From: Anisus vortex
Lineage: Eukaryota; Mollusca; Gastropoda; Planorbidae
Direction: 5' to 3'
NCBI GenBank assembly: GCA_949126835.1
Contig: OX421508.1
Span: 11,963,994-12,027,993 of the forward strand
Length of the DNA: 64,000 nucleotides
The notes under the pieces were generated by a model. The model ran no database searches, was not told the DNA's origin, and was given only the letters and a program-made list of their open reading frames with translations. Of this stretch, positions 1 through 12,459 are shown piece by piece (within the stretch, counting starts at the first letter, position 1; each line of letters opens with the position of its first letter). The position numbers were made by a program, and so were the translations under genes.

Positions 1-2005
1 ACTTAAAAGCAATACTGGCTGATTCGGGTGTCAACAAAACAAACATCAAATAAAATTAACAAATGTTGGTTTAACACTAAACTAAAGAAACTGTGTAAAC
101 AAAAAGAAAATCTATTCAAAAAGTTTAAGGCAACTAATTCAATTAGACTACATAAAAAATACCTAAAAATTAAACATTTAACTCAGAAACTAAGCAAACA
201 GCTGCAGAATGAATATGTAAACAATGTAATTTCTAAAGATAATAATAAAAACTTATACTCCTACATTAAATCAAGAAAAATGGACACTACAGGCATAGCT
301 CCACTAAAAGGCCAAAACAATGAAACTTATAATGATAATGAAACTAAAGCTAATATCCTAAACACACACTTTGCATCATCTTTTTCAAATCCAGGTGTAA
401 AAAGAAATCCTCATAAATTTAAACAAACTAGAAGAGATAGGAAATATAAATGTAGATGAAAAAGGCATTAAACAACTCCTAACCAACTTAAAAGTAAACA
501 AAGCTTCTAGTCCAGATGAAATACCAGCAAGACTGCTTAAAGAACTAATTATTGAAATATCTCCAATTTTTTAAATACTTTTTCAGGCCTCTTTAAACCA
601 GAACAAAGTGCCCAAAGATTGGAAATTAGCTAATGTAACCCCCCTTTTCAAAAAAGGAGATAAATCTGAGCCCGGATATTACAGACCTGTTTCCCTAACA
701 AGCATTACATGTAAAATACTTGAACATATAATATATAGTAGTATAGTAAATCATCTAGACAAACTTAATGCACTGTGCCCACACTAACGTGGCTTTAGGA
801 AAAATAGATCATGTGAGACTCAATTAATAGGCCTAATAGACGACTTGTCTAAAGGATTAGATAATAACAACCAAATTGATGCTATATTACTAGACTTTTC
901 CAAAGCAATTGAAAAGTTCATCATTCTAGTCTAATAAAAAAACTTAAATATTTTGGCATCTCTGGTCCCTTACATCAGTGGATTCGGGACTTTCTTATAG
1001 GCAGAGAACAAACTGTGGTAATAAATGGCTCTAAGTCATCACCAATAACTGTAAACTCAGGAGTTCCACAAGGAATTGTTCCAGGACCCCTACTATTTCT
1101 AATTTATATTAATGATCTGCCAAATAGCATCAATACAGGAACAAAAGTAAGATTATTTGCAGATAATTTATAGAACAATAAAGACAGGAAAAGAAAGTGA
1201 ACTTCTACAAAAAGACCTAGATGAACTACAAAAATGGGAATCCAACTGGAGTATGTCTTTTCATCCAGAAAAATGCCAACTAATAAGAGTATCAAAGAAA
1301 AAGAAACAAATATTATCAAACTATTTCATTCATGGTAAAGAACTCAAACTAACAATGATAAGTATCTAAAATGGCAAGTTATCTTGGAACCCTCCTATTG
1401 ACGAAGTAATTAAAAAATCAAACAAAACATTAGGATTCATAAAAAGGAACTTTTACAAATGTAATAAGAATATAAAACTAAAATGATATCGCACATTAGT
1501 TAAACATATACTAGAATATGCAGCGCCTGTATGAGACCCATCAACTGAAGAAAACATAAAAAAATTAAAACAAATCCAAAAATGAGCTGCAAGGTTTATA
1601 ACCAGTCAATATTCCCAAATAACAAGAGTTACACCATTGGTCAAATCACTAAACCTAGAAACACTACAGGACAGAAAGGCAAAGAGTAAAGTAGTAATAA
1701 TACACAAGGCATTAAACTCTAATTTAGAAATACAACCCAATAACAACTTGTTGCAAAGCTCAGATAAACATAAAGACAAAAACACCTTCCTTGTCCCTTA
1801 TGCGAGAACAAATGCATATAAGTGCTCTTTCTTCCCGAGTGGCATTCGGGCATGGAATGGGTTGCCTGGACAAAGCAGGAAAACCAGTAACTTATCATTT
1901 AAAACATTAATAAAAATTCAAGACTAGACTCGGACCACGGATGAGCGTAGGACGCAATAATCTTCTTTATAGAAGGAGCGTCTGTAATGTATAAGATACG
2001 ATAGT
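1..2005 (+). pseudogene. CR1/Jockey-group LINE, 3' half (linker, reverse transcriptase, C-terminus), decayed
   Basis: Non-LTR retrotransposon that enters from the left edge. A first open piece (28-459) is the basic linker that usually sits between endonuclease and reverse transcriptase. RT follows in broken frames from about 450 to 1170: a YYRPVSLTS block near 680, a GVPQGIVPGPLLFLIYINDLP-type block near 1060-1125, and a catalytic motif near 1157 that reads FADN where FADD or YADD is expected. The thumb continues at 1157-1369. The end of the protein (1637-1927) has the FFPSGIRAWNGLP-like ending of this group. A non-coding tail with 'gacgcaataatcttc' runs to about 2005. Several in-frame stops and frameshifts show that it is dead. 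The clade call is by motif style and could be CR1, L2 or Jockey. Confidence 0.85.
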
Positions 2006-2009
2006 GCTG

Positions 2010-4330
2010 CGTGGTCTAAAAATAACCTTTAACTAGGTCAACCTATATCGTATAGTTCTCCCCTTCTGTAAGCCTGTATCAAAAAAATACTACCCACTTA
2101 TAGACCTTTTCATTTTATTAATTATTCTAAAAAAAGGTCAATGTTTGCGTCTGCGCACTCGGTGGGGGGCAAACAGAAACAGTCGTTTGTTTTTCGTATT
2201 TGTTATTTACCTGGGCGCCTAGTGGTTTTTAGGCGTAATTATATTAGTTAGTTGTTCATTAAAAAAAATAATGACTTCATAAAAACTTTATACCGAGATG
2301 CCAGGGATCGAACTGTACTTTTTTTTTTACATTTTGAAACAGTTTTAACACACAAAAAACATTTATTATACATTCTCGGCTTACGAAGCGTCTATGGCGA
2401 CTATGGTTACCCAGACCCAGTTAATCTACCGAGCAATCGATGTGTTAGTAACTCTTATAAAACATAGGCTACACTAAATAGCATTTTAGATAGTTACAAA
2501 GCTTTGTTTGTGTAGAAATCTCAACACTTAATTTGCATTACTTTCTTATACTTATATATTGCAACATAAATCGTTGTAGGCCTAATTTTACTTTTTTAAA
2601 CTTAATTTAAGTCTTAACCTAGCAACCTAGCCTAATTACTAATTATTAATAGGCTAGAATTAGACTAGTTGCTTATCCAATAATATAGTCCTAGTACCTA
2701 TAGTCCTATAGACTACTATAGAGCCAAAGCAGTATGAACATAGCTATAGACCAATATAAATTTATAAATATATAGCTATATAGGATTATAGGCCCTATTA
2801 TTTAATGAAGGATAGTCCTACCGTCCTATCGCTCTATCTATCGAATCGGCCTGACATATAGCTAACTTTATATAATTATAGCGTAGGCCTATATATTATA
2901 GTCTATTTATATAGCCTAGTCTAGGCCTAGGCTATAATTTAAACGGTTTAAGCCCATTTAAGCTCAAACTATTTAGGCTACGTCTATATTATAGGCTATA
3001 GGTCTAGGCCTAATCTATAATAATTTAAGCCTATTAACCAATAAGCTATGTCACAATATTAAATATAGAAAAAAAACCTTTGCCTATGTGAGGGCCTGTA
3101 ATGGTTTTGCAACTATTTTTAAGTTGGCAGCCGTTTCCAGGTTTAATTTGTTATTCTTTTCTATGCTTTTTATCCATTTCCGCCCGCCAGTTTTGGTGAG
3201 AATAAAAGGGTTGAGTTTAGTAGAGCCTTTGGCTATGTGCAATGATGAGGGTTAGCTGTGTGCTAAGCAAGGCTGTGTGCCCATCTATGAAGCTGTGTGC
3301 TTCCCTGTTTTGAACTTTGTGTGGACTTAGTGTCCAGTGGTCCAGTGGTCATCTTTTTCTTGTCCCAAGGTTTGGCTGCTAGTGCTGAGGTAATAATAAT
3401 TTTTAGCCGATGTTTTCGTTATGTATTTTATTTTACACACTGGACTAATACTACTAATAGGAGTCGTGTGAATTGTCATTTTATTTTATTATTGAATGGT
3501 TTTTTTTTATGTTTTCGTGTTGTTATACGTGGTGCACTTAATTGTTTACCACGTGGTAACTAGCACTACAATTTGTATTTTATTGGGAGTGCCCATTGCT
3601 CTTTTGTTTACAAGTTGTAACAGGTGGCGCATTTATTCGCCAGCCACGCTGTATTGTTTATATTTCCTATTTACATGTGGTTTATTTCATTGTTACCCAC
3701 TTTGTAATATGAGGTCGAGTATGTTTGATTTTAAATGTGGTTGGCTTGGGCGCCAGAATCACATTTAATTAATTGTTTTCTAATATAGCCTTCAGTGGCT
3801 TTTTCATAGTCACTGGTGGTGGTGATTTTGTAGTCCTTTTGTATATATTATTATAATGCATTCCATATTTGGCATAACTACTTGAGATGCCTTGTCTGGC
3901 ATGGCATCCTTTACTATTTTATGTATACCTTTTATTTATATGTATATATTGTTATGAATTTAAATTGATTATTTATTTGTATGTTTATTGTATGTTTCAG
4001 CCAGGCGATATTCTGGTTGGATTTTTGTTGGACTGTTTGATAATTGTGTCTTTTTTGTAATAGTTTTCTTGAAGTTTTTAGATTAAGAGTATTTTTATGT
4101 AGAATAAAGTTATAGTTTTATAGTGTCACTCTAGCTTTTGTTGTTCTATCTTTATTTCTTTTAAGTGTCGTGCTTTTGTGTTGTGTCGTGCTGTTTTAGT
4201 TAGCCAGTAGTAGCTGTTTGTTTTATTTAGGATAGTTTAGCTAAAGCCTTAGACTTGACAGTCACCTTGGGTTCGCTTAGGCCAAGGTTGCACAGACCAC
4301 GATCCATCCCCCTTTTTCTTCCCCTTCCTT
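2010..4330. other. Non-coding AT-rich DNA with many TAGGCCTA-like words
   Basis: No supportable gene. From 2570 to 3060 the palindromic words taggccta, aggcctat and ataggctat recur many times among ATA runs. An AATAAA lies near 4101 and a pyrimidine-rich stretch of C and T runs spans about 4300-4365. The short open frames here have no family features. A tRNA-like B-box word (GTTCGATCC, minus strand) occurs at about 2302-2312 without an upstream A box. Confidence 0.5.
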
Positions 4331-6285
4331 CCCCTTCCTCTTCTCTCCTACTCCCACCCCTTACACATATATACATGTAACCTATATTCTATCATTCTAT
4401 ATGCCATATAATAGGGCCATAAGGCTAAGGCATAGGGATATGCCAAATTATATGATATAGAATATAGTAGGCATATGTTACATTATATATATATAGTCGT
4501 ATCATTTATTTGATTTATAAAAAAGTGGTGATTAACCGATTGCATGAAATAATTAAGCGAATATGAAGGTAGGCTATATGCTATATATTTGATATTTGCC
4601 AACTCATGCGTGTTTTCTTCATGAATTTTTAATTATAACCCTATTAAAATTATTGAATAATATTTCATGCACAATGACAAGGACAATATGAATATCTATA
4701 GGCCTATCATATTCAATATGGAAAACATAAGCCTACGCCGACATACGGTCATAGGCCCGACTATACGACATAGCCTAGGCCTATATATATTAGCCTCTTC
4801 ATACGAACAATATTTTTTTAAGTTTAACATAATGTTTTCTATGGCTATGGACTATGGTTTTTATATTCGTGAAGATGCATCGGCTCTTGCCTCTGTCTCT
4901 ATCAAACATATTACATTAGCGACAACCTTCTGTTATTGTTGCTTGCTAAGCTTCGTTAATCTAGTGTTTGGGTGTTGATTCCGTGAGACCGCAGATCCAT
5001 CATTATCTCTGACAGTGAATTATTAAATATCTCCTTCAATGTAGCAAACGACAGTTTGAACGATGAACAGTAAAGACTGACCGAAATTCCTTCAGTAATA
5101 ATATCAACTGGTTTATTAATTCAACAATAAGGTTTCAATAAACTTTGTTTGAAGCGTAACATCTTCTAGCATCAAAATCAGTACATTTAAGAAAGCAAAC
5201 AATATTACGACCGTCACTTAAGCTGTCGGAGTTAGAACTGATGGGTTTGGCGGGTGGAACGTCAGCAAGACCTAGAAGTCAGCTCAGAGTGGCGGAACCA
5301 ATGGAATCGCTGGAATCTGACCCTACTCGCATAAATTATCTCAACCGCGGGAAGAAGGAAAAAACTTTGAGAGGTGGTGGGGGAAAATGGGGGATATATT
5401 TCAGTCGATGTCTAGAGATCAACTAGTTAAAACCAGTTATAATCTATAAATAGCATTCTGTCTCGACTGTCATTTTTAAAACAAGGGTGAAATTTAATTA
5501 AGCATAAGCTATTAGTAGCCTCTATGCAAATGCGAAAGGAATGGTCATATTTAATAACTACAGCCTAAGCGTTGAATGTTAGAACCGTATTACATTTTTA
5601 ATACCATGTTCCATAATAATATATAATGGGAATAATAATGGTTTATAATAGTGACTGAGTCCATGTCACGTAACTAACATAAAATATATCTTAAATTATA
5701 TTTCCTTTTTATTAATCAAAACGAGCGATCTAGGTCTAGGGCTAAATTAAGCAATAGCTTGAATAGCTGACAGTAATATAAACAATATAGATCTAGGCCT
5801 AATTATTATTTTTTCGATACAAAACTAGTTCTAAACGTTATTTTTTTTACTTTACATTGAAGAAACTCGAACAAAAAGTAATGACACAGCGATCACAGTA
5901 GAATCGATCATAATATTAAGGTCCAAATCAAAATATTTTTTTTCTTAAAACAAAAAGAAGCTCTAAACGTTATTTTTTAACAATTACCTTCCTATGTTCT
6001 TAGTATAAGGTTTACATGTGTTTTTATGGTCTAAATTAAAAAAAAAAACAACTATAATAACATTAAAAACCCTCAGCGCCTTTAGTAAAATACTATATGG
6101 AAAGAAGAAGCAAAAATCCCCACAAGAAATATATGTCAGTGAGTCTCAAGGCCAAGCCCCTTTTCCGGGGTCAAAGTAAAAAGGTCATAGCTTTTCGGCG
6201 ATTAGCTTGTAGCAAGGAGGCCCTAAATTCTACCATAAGACAACTGCTAAAAGTGTCTGTCATGCACTACATATTGCTTTAGAAA
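4331..6285. other. Non-coding AT-rich DNA, nothing recognised
   Basis: Low-complexity AT-rich sequence. Open frames at 4667-4978, 5241-5426 and 6097-6282 have no recognisable domain, no clear codon bias and no good splice context, so they are not called as genes. A slightly GC-richer patch at 5220-5400 was not identified. Confidence 0.4.
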
Positions 6286-6287
6286 GG

Positions 6288-6392
6288 ATTAAGAGTATGG
6301 GGATTAATTGTCTGGGGATTAGTGACTAGAGAATTAAGTGTCGAGGATTAAGTGTCGGGGATTAAGTGTCTGTAGATTAAGTGACCTGTCAC
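6288..6392. repeat. Short tandem repeat, about 14-17 bp unit (ggggattaagtgtc)
   Basis: About six degenerate copies of a unit close to GGGGATTAAGTGTC lie in tandem. They sit in the region downstream of the last visible lectin exon. Confidence 0.6.
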
Positions 6393-6639
6393 CCTTATTT
6401 CTTTATAGAATAATTCATTAACCGATATTATTCAATTTAAAGTGAGCCATTGTGCACAAAAACATCTGATCTTATTATGTTTTATCTGCTCTTTGTTTAC
6501 ATTATAAAGTCGGGAATTAAGAGTTAAAAAAATTGCTGTTTCTATTTGGTGCGAGTTGCTTATCCCTGGATATTGCTCCCTTTCAAGCTTTCATCTCCTT
6601 CATTCTTCACTAGAGTGAGATAATGATAAGGTAATATTC

Positions 6640-7125
6640 AATCTAGACTTTTCACATATAAATAAAACCCAACGTTTAGTCTAGAAATTTCACACTTACA
6701 TAAAAATCAACATTTAATATAGACATTTAATACGACATACATAACACCCAACATTTGCAACATTTAAAGTTGACATTTCACACATAAATAACACGAAACA
6801 TTAAATCTATACATTTCACACATACATAATACCCAACATTTAATGTTGACATTGCACACATACATACAATCAAACATTTAGTCTAGACATCTTACACATA
6901 CTTACAATCCAACATTTAATGTTTACATTTCACACAAAGATAACATCCAACATTTAATGTAGACATTTTACACATACATAAAACCCAACATTCAAACTAG
7001 ACATTTTACACATACATAATAGCCAACATTCAAACAAGGTATTTTTCACATGCATAAAACCCAACATTCAATCTAGACATTTCACACATTAAATTTAGAT
7101 ATTTCACACAAACATAACATGCAAC
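6640..7125. repeat. Degenerate minisatellite, unit about 38-40 bp
   Basis: About 12 diverged copies of a unit built from CCCAACATTTAATCTAGACA followed by TTTCACACATACATAA. Copies differ by substitutions and small indels, which indicates an old array. On the lectin strand it lies just downstream of exon 3, so it is probably intronic. Confidence 0.8.
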
Positions 7126-7441
7126 CTATATAATCAGTTATAATTTGAAAATGTGGGCTTAAGTAAAGCTTGCCAATGTACAAGCTTGGTTTAAAACGTC
7201 AACTCTATAGTTAACCATTGGTTCTCATTAATAGCTTCATTAGATAACTTGATTTATTATTGGACAGAATTATTTTCTTGAAACTTGCATAATTAATATA
7301 ATTAATATGTAATCATGTAATTTGTCATTCAAACCTGTACTACTGAATGCAATTTAAAATTTAATTTTCTAATCAAGTTATCTAAATTAGACCTATGTTA
7401 AAACATTGTTTAAATAACTTTAGTACCGCTACAAATGTTAC
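7126..7441. other. Non-coding sequence downstream of lectin exon 3
   Basis: AT-rich and without gene features. It is probably the start of the lectin intron after exon 3, read on the minus strand from the GT donor at 7441-7440. Confidence 0.4.
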
Positions 7442-7624
7442 CTGGATACCAATATATATAATAATTATACTCCTCTAAAACAGTGCCGTCGTGCCAAACA
7501 AAAGTGCCTGTAGTGTTTAGGTCATCAAGACCAATCCAAACAATCCTTTTAGCTTTGTCGTTATGTCTCAATACAATTAGAAATGATGTATAAGTATTGG
7601 GCACAGCCAATCTGGCTCCTCTAG
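7442..7624 (-). CDS. C-type lectin exon 3 (WIGL to WYPG part of the CTLD)
   Basis: Read on the minus strand, a T-rich tract and cacag acceptor precede the exon, and CCAG/GTAACA is the donor. The 183-bp exon is phase 1 at both ends. Its protein carries classic C-type lectin landmarks: GARLAVPNT, then IVWIGLDDL, GTFVWHDG and YWYPG. This is the second beta strand pair of the fold, just before the long loop that would hold the EPN or QPD sugar-specificity motif. That loop, the WND motif and the last two cysteines must lie in a further exon that I could not find, so calcium or sugar binding cannot be judged. Splicing to exon 2 restores a perfect family match (DCEA-RGARLAVPN). Reading past the donor hits a stop soon after. 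Confidence 0.85.
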
Positions 7625-7657
7625 CTGTGATAAAAAAAATTACATTTAATAGACCGC

Positions 7658-7671
7658 AAACAATAAAAAAA
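7658..7671. repeat. Candidate target-site duplication of the RTE LINE (left copy)
   Basis: AAACAATAAAAAAA occurs here and again at 11607-11620, exactly flanking the RTE element. Because the target is A-rich, some of the match could be chance. The insertion lies about 34 bp upstream of the lectin exon 3 acceptor on the minus strand. Confidence 0.55.
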
Positions 7672-7979
7672 TAAACATAAAAATAAAATAAAAAAATCGT
7701 GGGGGTTCCTGAACTCCTATCGGGCGCCTCCCCAGGTGGCGGATAGGGGAACGCCCATCAGATATGGCGGGTAAAGGGAAAATAAAATACCCGGGGCGGA
7801 CCAAAATCAGCAACTGCTATCCCAAGAGCTGTAAGGGGCATCCCCCCAGAAGTTTGTGCGCAGGGCTAACAACCAAAAACACACTGTTACGAAAGCTAAA
7901 TCTCTTATAACAAACGGACAGATCTCAATGGTTTACGTCCCAAGCCTGAACACGGACATGATTTATGGATTGCGACATG

Positions 7980-8810
7980 GAATATACTTAGCCTCTATAG
8001 AGCCGGAGCACTTGCCCGCCTCGTGGAAGAACTTGCAAAATATAACATCATGATAGCTGCCCTACAAGAAACTAGGTGGACAAACTCTAATACTCTAAGA
8101 ACAAAAGAGTACACAATTTTTTACAGTGGTAAGGAGAAAATCGCTTTGGGGACTGGATTCGCAGTCAGTAGGAAGATAGTAGATAAGGTCATAGGCTTCA
8201 GACCGGAAAATGAAAGACTCTGCTCCATTCGAATAAAAGGTAAAATGTTCAACATAACCCTCATTAATGCACACGCCCCAACAGAAGACTCAGAAGATAG
8301 CGACAAAGACAACTTTTATGAAAAATTAGAAAAATTATATGACGATGCCCCACGTCATGATGTGAAAATAGTACTAGGAGTCTTCAATGCCAAAATTGGA
8401 AAAGAAAAAGCATTTAGACCAACTATTGGAAAAAAAGCCTGCATGAGGATAGCAATAACAATGGAATCAGACTGATAGATTTTGACACAGGAAAAGGCAT
8501 GAGCATTAGCAGCACAAAATTTCCTCACAAAAACATCCACAAAACAACATGGACATCACCTGATGGTAATACTAAAAATCAGATCGACCATGTGCTTATA
8601 GATAGAAGACATGGGTCAGACATCCTGGATGTTAGAAGCTATGGGGGAACAGATGCTGACTCAGATCACATGCTAGTCAAAATCAGATATAAGCAAATAA
8701 TATCAACTATCTACAACAGCCAGAATAGGAGACAGAAACACTATGACAGCCAAAAACTGATCAAAGATCCACTAATAGGAGACAGAAACACTATGACAGC
8801 CAAAAACTGA
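7980..8810 (+). pseudogene. RTE LINE apurinic-like endonuclease domain
   Basis: Starts with a TWNI.SLYRAGAL-type opening around 7975, then LQETRW (catalytic Glu region) near 8068, a GTGFAVS block, INAHAPTE near 8263, and a degraded catalytic block reading LGVFNAKIG where GDFNAKIG is expected, near 8380. The fold continues after a frameshift near 8475 with TWTSPDG.TKNQIDHVLI at about 8550-8600 and the SDHMLVKIRY end at 8665. The Asp-to-Val change and the frame breaks mean that it is not functional. Known role of the family: nicks target DNA to prime reverse transcription. Confidence 0.8.
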
Positions 8811-8825
8811 TCAAAGATCCACTAA
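8726..8825. repeat. 50-bp exact tandem duplication inside the RTE element
   Basis: The segment beginning AGGAGACAGAAACACTATGA is present twice in direct tandem, 50 bp apart (8726 and 8776). As 50 is not a multiple of three, it shifts the element's reading frame. Confidence 0.9.
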
Positions 8826-8890
8826 TAGCAGAAAAATTTAAAAATCAACTAAAACAAAAACTTACAGAAGGAATGACAGAAAATGAAAAC

Positions 8891-9530
8891 ATAGACAACA
8901 ACATTAACAAACATTGGGATATAATTAAACATGGACAACAACATTAACAAACATTGGGATATAATTAAACATGGACAACAACATTAACAAACATTGGGAT
9001 ATAATTAAACATGGACAACAACATTAACAAACATTGGGATATAATTAAACATGGACAACAACATTAACAAACATTGGGATATAATTAAACATGGACAACA
9101 ACATTAACAAACATTGGGATATAATTAAACATGGACAACAACATTAACAAACATTGGGATATAATTAAACATGGACAACAACATTAACAAACATTGGGAT
9201 ATAATTAAACATGGACAACAACATTAACAAACATTGGGATATAATTAAACATGGACAACAACATTAACAAACATTGGGATATAATTACACATGGACAACA
9301 ACATTAACAAACATTGGGATATAATTAAACATGGACAACAACATTAACAAACATTGGGATATAATTAAACATGGACAACAACATTAACAAACATTGGGAT
9401 ATAATTAAACATGGACAACAACATTAACAAACATTGGGATATAATTAAACATGGACAACAACATTAACAAACATTGGGATATAATTAAACATGGACAACA
9501 ACATTAACAAACATTGGGATATAATTAAAC
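8891..9530. repeat. 40-bp minisatellite, 16 copies, inside the RTE coding region
   Basis: Exactly 640 bp made of sixteen 40-bp units that begin ATGGACAACAACATTAACAA. The units are almost identical: the first has ATAGAC in place of ATGGAC, and one has ATTACAC for ATTAAAC near 9288. The unit is a piece of the LINE's own linker coding sequence. The 15 extra copies add 600 bp, a multiple of three, so the downstream frame is kept in phase, but the second copy already brings a stop codon. Confidence 0.97.
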
Positions 9531-11580
9531 ATGCAGTAAAGAGCTCAACTGAAGAAATAATAGGATACAAACAAAGCTATAAAAGAGGAGGATGGTTTGA
9601 CAATGAATGCAGACAAATTCTAGATGACAGGAACAAAACGAGAATGATGATGCTACAAAGAGAAACAAGAAATACCAGACAACTATACACAGAAGCTAGA
9701 AGGAAAGCCACTAAATTATGCAGAACGAAAAAAAGGGAGTGGGAGAAAGCTTAACTATTTGAAATTGAAGAACAGGCAAGGAACCGAGATGTGAGAGGAA
9801 TGTACATGAAAATAAAGGATGAGAAAAAAGGTTTTCAAGCAAGACCCCACATGTGTGAAAATAAGCAGCGTGAACTAATAACAGAAAACAGCAGAGTTCT
9901 AGAGAGATGGGCAGAATACTTTGAGGAACTTCTAAATAAACCAAATACAGAACAAAATGACACACAACAATATAACCTGCCCTATGGAGGACCAGACCCT
10001 CTTGTAAACTCACCAACTCTAGAGGAAACAACAAAGGAAATAATGTCACTCAAGAAACATAAAGCCTCAGGAGAGGACCTTATCACAGCAGAGCTAATCA
10101 AATATGGCGGGAGAGAGCTACACATAGAAATACACAAGCTAATAGAAAAAATATGGCAAGAAGAAAAAATTCCTACAGACTGGGAAACTGCATTAGTAAC
10201 ACCAATACACAAGAAAGGGTCCAAACCTAATTACGCAAACTATAGAGGAATCTTCCTTTTAAATGTTACTTACAAGGCTATGTCTAAATTAATAGCAAGT
10301 AGACTACAACAATATACAGAAAATATACTAGGTGATTACCAATGCGGATTCCGACCTAACAGATCCACAAACGACCAGATCTTTACCATTAGATTTCTAC
10401 TTGAAAAATGTTATGAATATAGTATACCAGTACATCAGCTCTACACAGACTACAAAATGGCTTATCATAGTATTAATAGAAAATATCTATTTCAAACACT
10501 GGAATTCTTTGGGATACCTAATAAGCTAACTAGACTAATATACATGACACTATGTAAATCTAGGAGTAAAGTTAAGGCGAAGGGATAATACTCGCGTGAA
10601 TTCCCAATTCAACAAGGACTACGTCAAGGAGACTCACTATCGTGCATGCTATTTAACCTAGTATTAGAGAGAGTCATTAGAAACATTAATGTAGACACTA
10701 TAGGGACGATAACAGAATACTTTAATAGAGAAGCCCCCAACATACACCCCAGTGGAACCCTATATAGCCAACTTCTCCAGTACTAGCATATGCTGATGAT
10801 ATAGCCTTACTTGGAAAGAATAAAAATGCCATTCAACAAGCTCTTACATAGTTGGAAGATGCCTCCAAGCTGGCAGGACTTGAGATCAATGACCACAAAA
10901 CCAAGTACATGGTACTGATGAGGGATGATACAAAGGAAGAAGAAAAGGAAGACTTCAAAAACAAGGATCGCACATTTGAAAGATTAGATACTTTCAAATA
11001 CTTAGGGTCAAGCCTTAATGAAAGGAATGAGATATTACCTGAAATAAAAGAAAGAATAGCTGCAGGAAATCGTGCCTATTTCAGCCTCAAAAATGTATTC
11101 CGCAACAAAAACATCTCAAAAAGAACAAAGAAGGTGATGTAAAAACCTAAAATAAGACCAGTGGTGATGTATAGCAGTGAAACATGGACAATGACAAAAT
11201 CCATTGAGATCTTGCTTAATACCTGGGAAAGAAAATGCTGCGGAGGATATATGGAGCTTTACAAGACACAGATGGCTGGAGGTCAAGAACAAACGAAGAA
11301 CTGTACACCTTGTACAAGGAGCCAACGGTGGTAGCCGAGATAAAGAAGGGCAGACTGAGGTGGGCAGGCCACGTGGAAAGAATGACAGACGGCAGAGCAG
11401 CCAGAACAGCACATCACCAGAGGCCAAGAGGAAAGAGGCTTAGGGGCAGACCAAGACAAAGATGGCTCGAGGCTGTATTGTCAATCTACAAAGTCTTGGT
11501 GTGCGGGCTTGGCGAAAGAAGGCCCGAGATAGGCCCGAATGGAACGATGTGGTGGAGCAGGCCAAAACCCTACATGGGCT
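9491..11580 (+). pseudogene. RTE LINE reverse transcriptase and C-terminal domain
   Basis: Linker with GGWFDNECRQ at 9585-9630, then RT fingers and palm in 9791-10588: KKHKASGEDLITAELIK, TDWETALVTPIHKKGS, NYRGI, CGFRPNRST and a first catalytic block reading LYTDYKMAYHSI (the usual form is DF..AFDS). A frameshift near 10588 leads to IQQGLRQGDSLSCMLFNL, then YADDIAL at about 10788 in another frame. The thumb (10852-11142) ends in a stop. The C-terminus has LRWAGHVERM near 11360 and GRPRQRW near 11450. At least three frame breaks and several stops make it a pseudogene. Confidence 0.9.
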
Positions 11581-11606
11581 GTAGCGCCATAGGGATGGAT
11601 GGATGG

Positions 11607-11620
11607 AAACAATAAAAAAA
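11607..11620. repeat. Candidate target-site duplication of the RTE LINE (right copy)
   Basis: AAACAATAAAAAAA, identical to 7658-7671, directly after the TGGATGGATGG tail. Confidence 0.55.
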
Positions 11621-12029
11621 AAACAATTCTTATAAAACGATATAATAGTATCATTAGAAAAGAGTTTGGATGAAATATAATCTTTACATATATCACTGTT
11701 TTAAATAAGGTAAAATTGCATAGACTGTCTCTTGGTGTTTTAGTGAAACTACATAACCAAAACTTTCGTGGGAATGTCTATCGTTATTTACAAATATGAT
11801 GGAGCAAGACTAGTAACTAAAGTCCATTGTACGTTGATATAAAAGTTTATCATAAAGCGAAGGCATGCGCATGACCAATAACATCTTTCTTGTAATTTTA
11901 TTTTACAGAACAATATTGATTTTGGATATATGTTGATAGTGTAGGCATCGGAGATGCCGTCAGCGGTAGATGCTTGTTCGACAATGTAAAATATTATATT
12001 GAAATATATTATGTAGCATACAATTTTGG
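11621..12029. other. AT-rich intronic DNA, nothing recognised
   Basis: No coding or repeat feature supported. It lies within the long intron between lectin exons 2 and 3. Confidence 0.4.
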
Positions 12030-12155
12030 AGTTGACTCAACTATTGACAATCGCTCAAGATAGACAAAAGTGGAGAAAGTTGACTGCTGAGGTGTCCATT
12101 CGCTCCACCCAACGACCACACCGTTCAAAGGAGTGATGACGATGATGATGGCTTA
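12030..12155 (+). pseudogene. RTE-like LINE 3' end (C-terminal protein tail and GATGAT tail)
   Basis: A short frame reads AQDRQKWRKLTAEVSIRST and stops. It is followed by GATGACGATGATGATGG, the microsatellite-like tail seen on RTE-type LINEs. It is a 5'-truncated fragment of a family different from the element at 7672-11606, whose corresponding ending is ARDRPEWNDVVEQA. Confidence 0.6.
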
Positions 12156-12459
12156 TTATTGTTATATGTTGATAGTGTTGTATTAATCATGGTAGTTTAT
12201 TTATATCCAAGTTTATGTTTTGATTTGTCATGTACAATTGAAAGTTTACTGTTGGTAGAAAATTGTAAAATATTTAGAGAAATGTGTTAATGTAAGACAA
12301 TAAATTTAAAATTAACACCCATGTGCTTATATAAATACGTGAAGACAAATACTAAACTCTATTTTCTTACAGTAGTCTATATTGTAATATGAGGATATTT
12401 AAATTTTTATTTAAAAAGCGTTTTACCTTTAAACCCTTAAATGCATCAACCCAGGATTA

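Larger units (their letters stand above)
7672..11606 (+). mobile_element. RTE-type LINE, nearly full length, with internal repeat expansions
   Basis: Element with a GC-richer 5' end from about 7700 (gggcgcctccccaggtggcg), an endonuclease, a linker, a reverse transcriptase with YADD, and a C-terminus ending ARDRPEWNDVVEQA near 11565. The tail is the short tandem TGGATGGATGG, typical of RTE elements. Two internal tandem expansions (50 bp x 2 and 40 bp x 16), frameshifts and stops break the reading frame. It lies in the intron between lectin exons 2 and 3, in the opposite orientation to the gene. Confidence 0.85.

Noticed and set aside
2280..2325. tRNA gene on the minus strand suggested by GTTCGATCC
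   Set aside because: Only the 3' arm is present; the place of the A box is a T-rich/A-rich run.
4667..4978. 103-codon open frame
   Set aside because: AT-driven composition with no recognisable domain or supporting splice sites.
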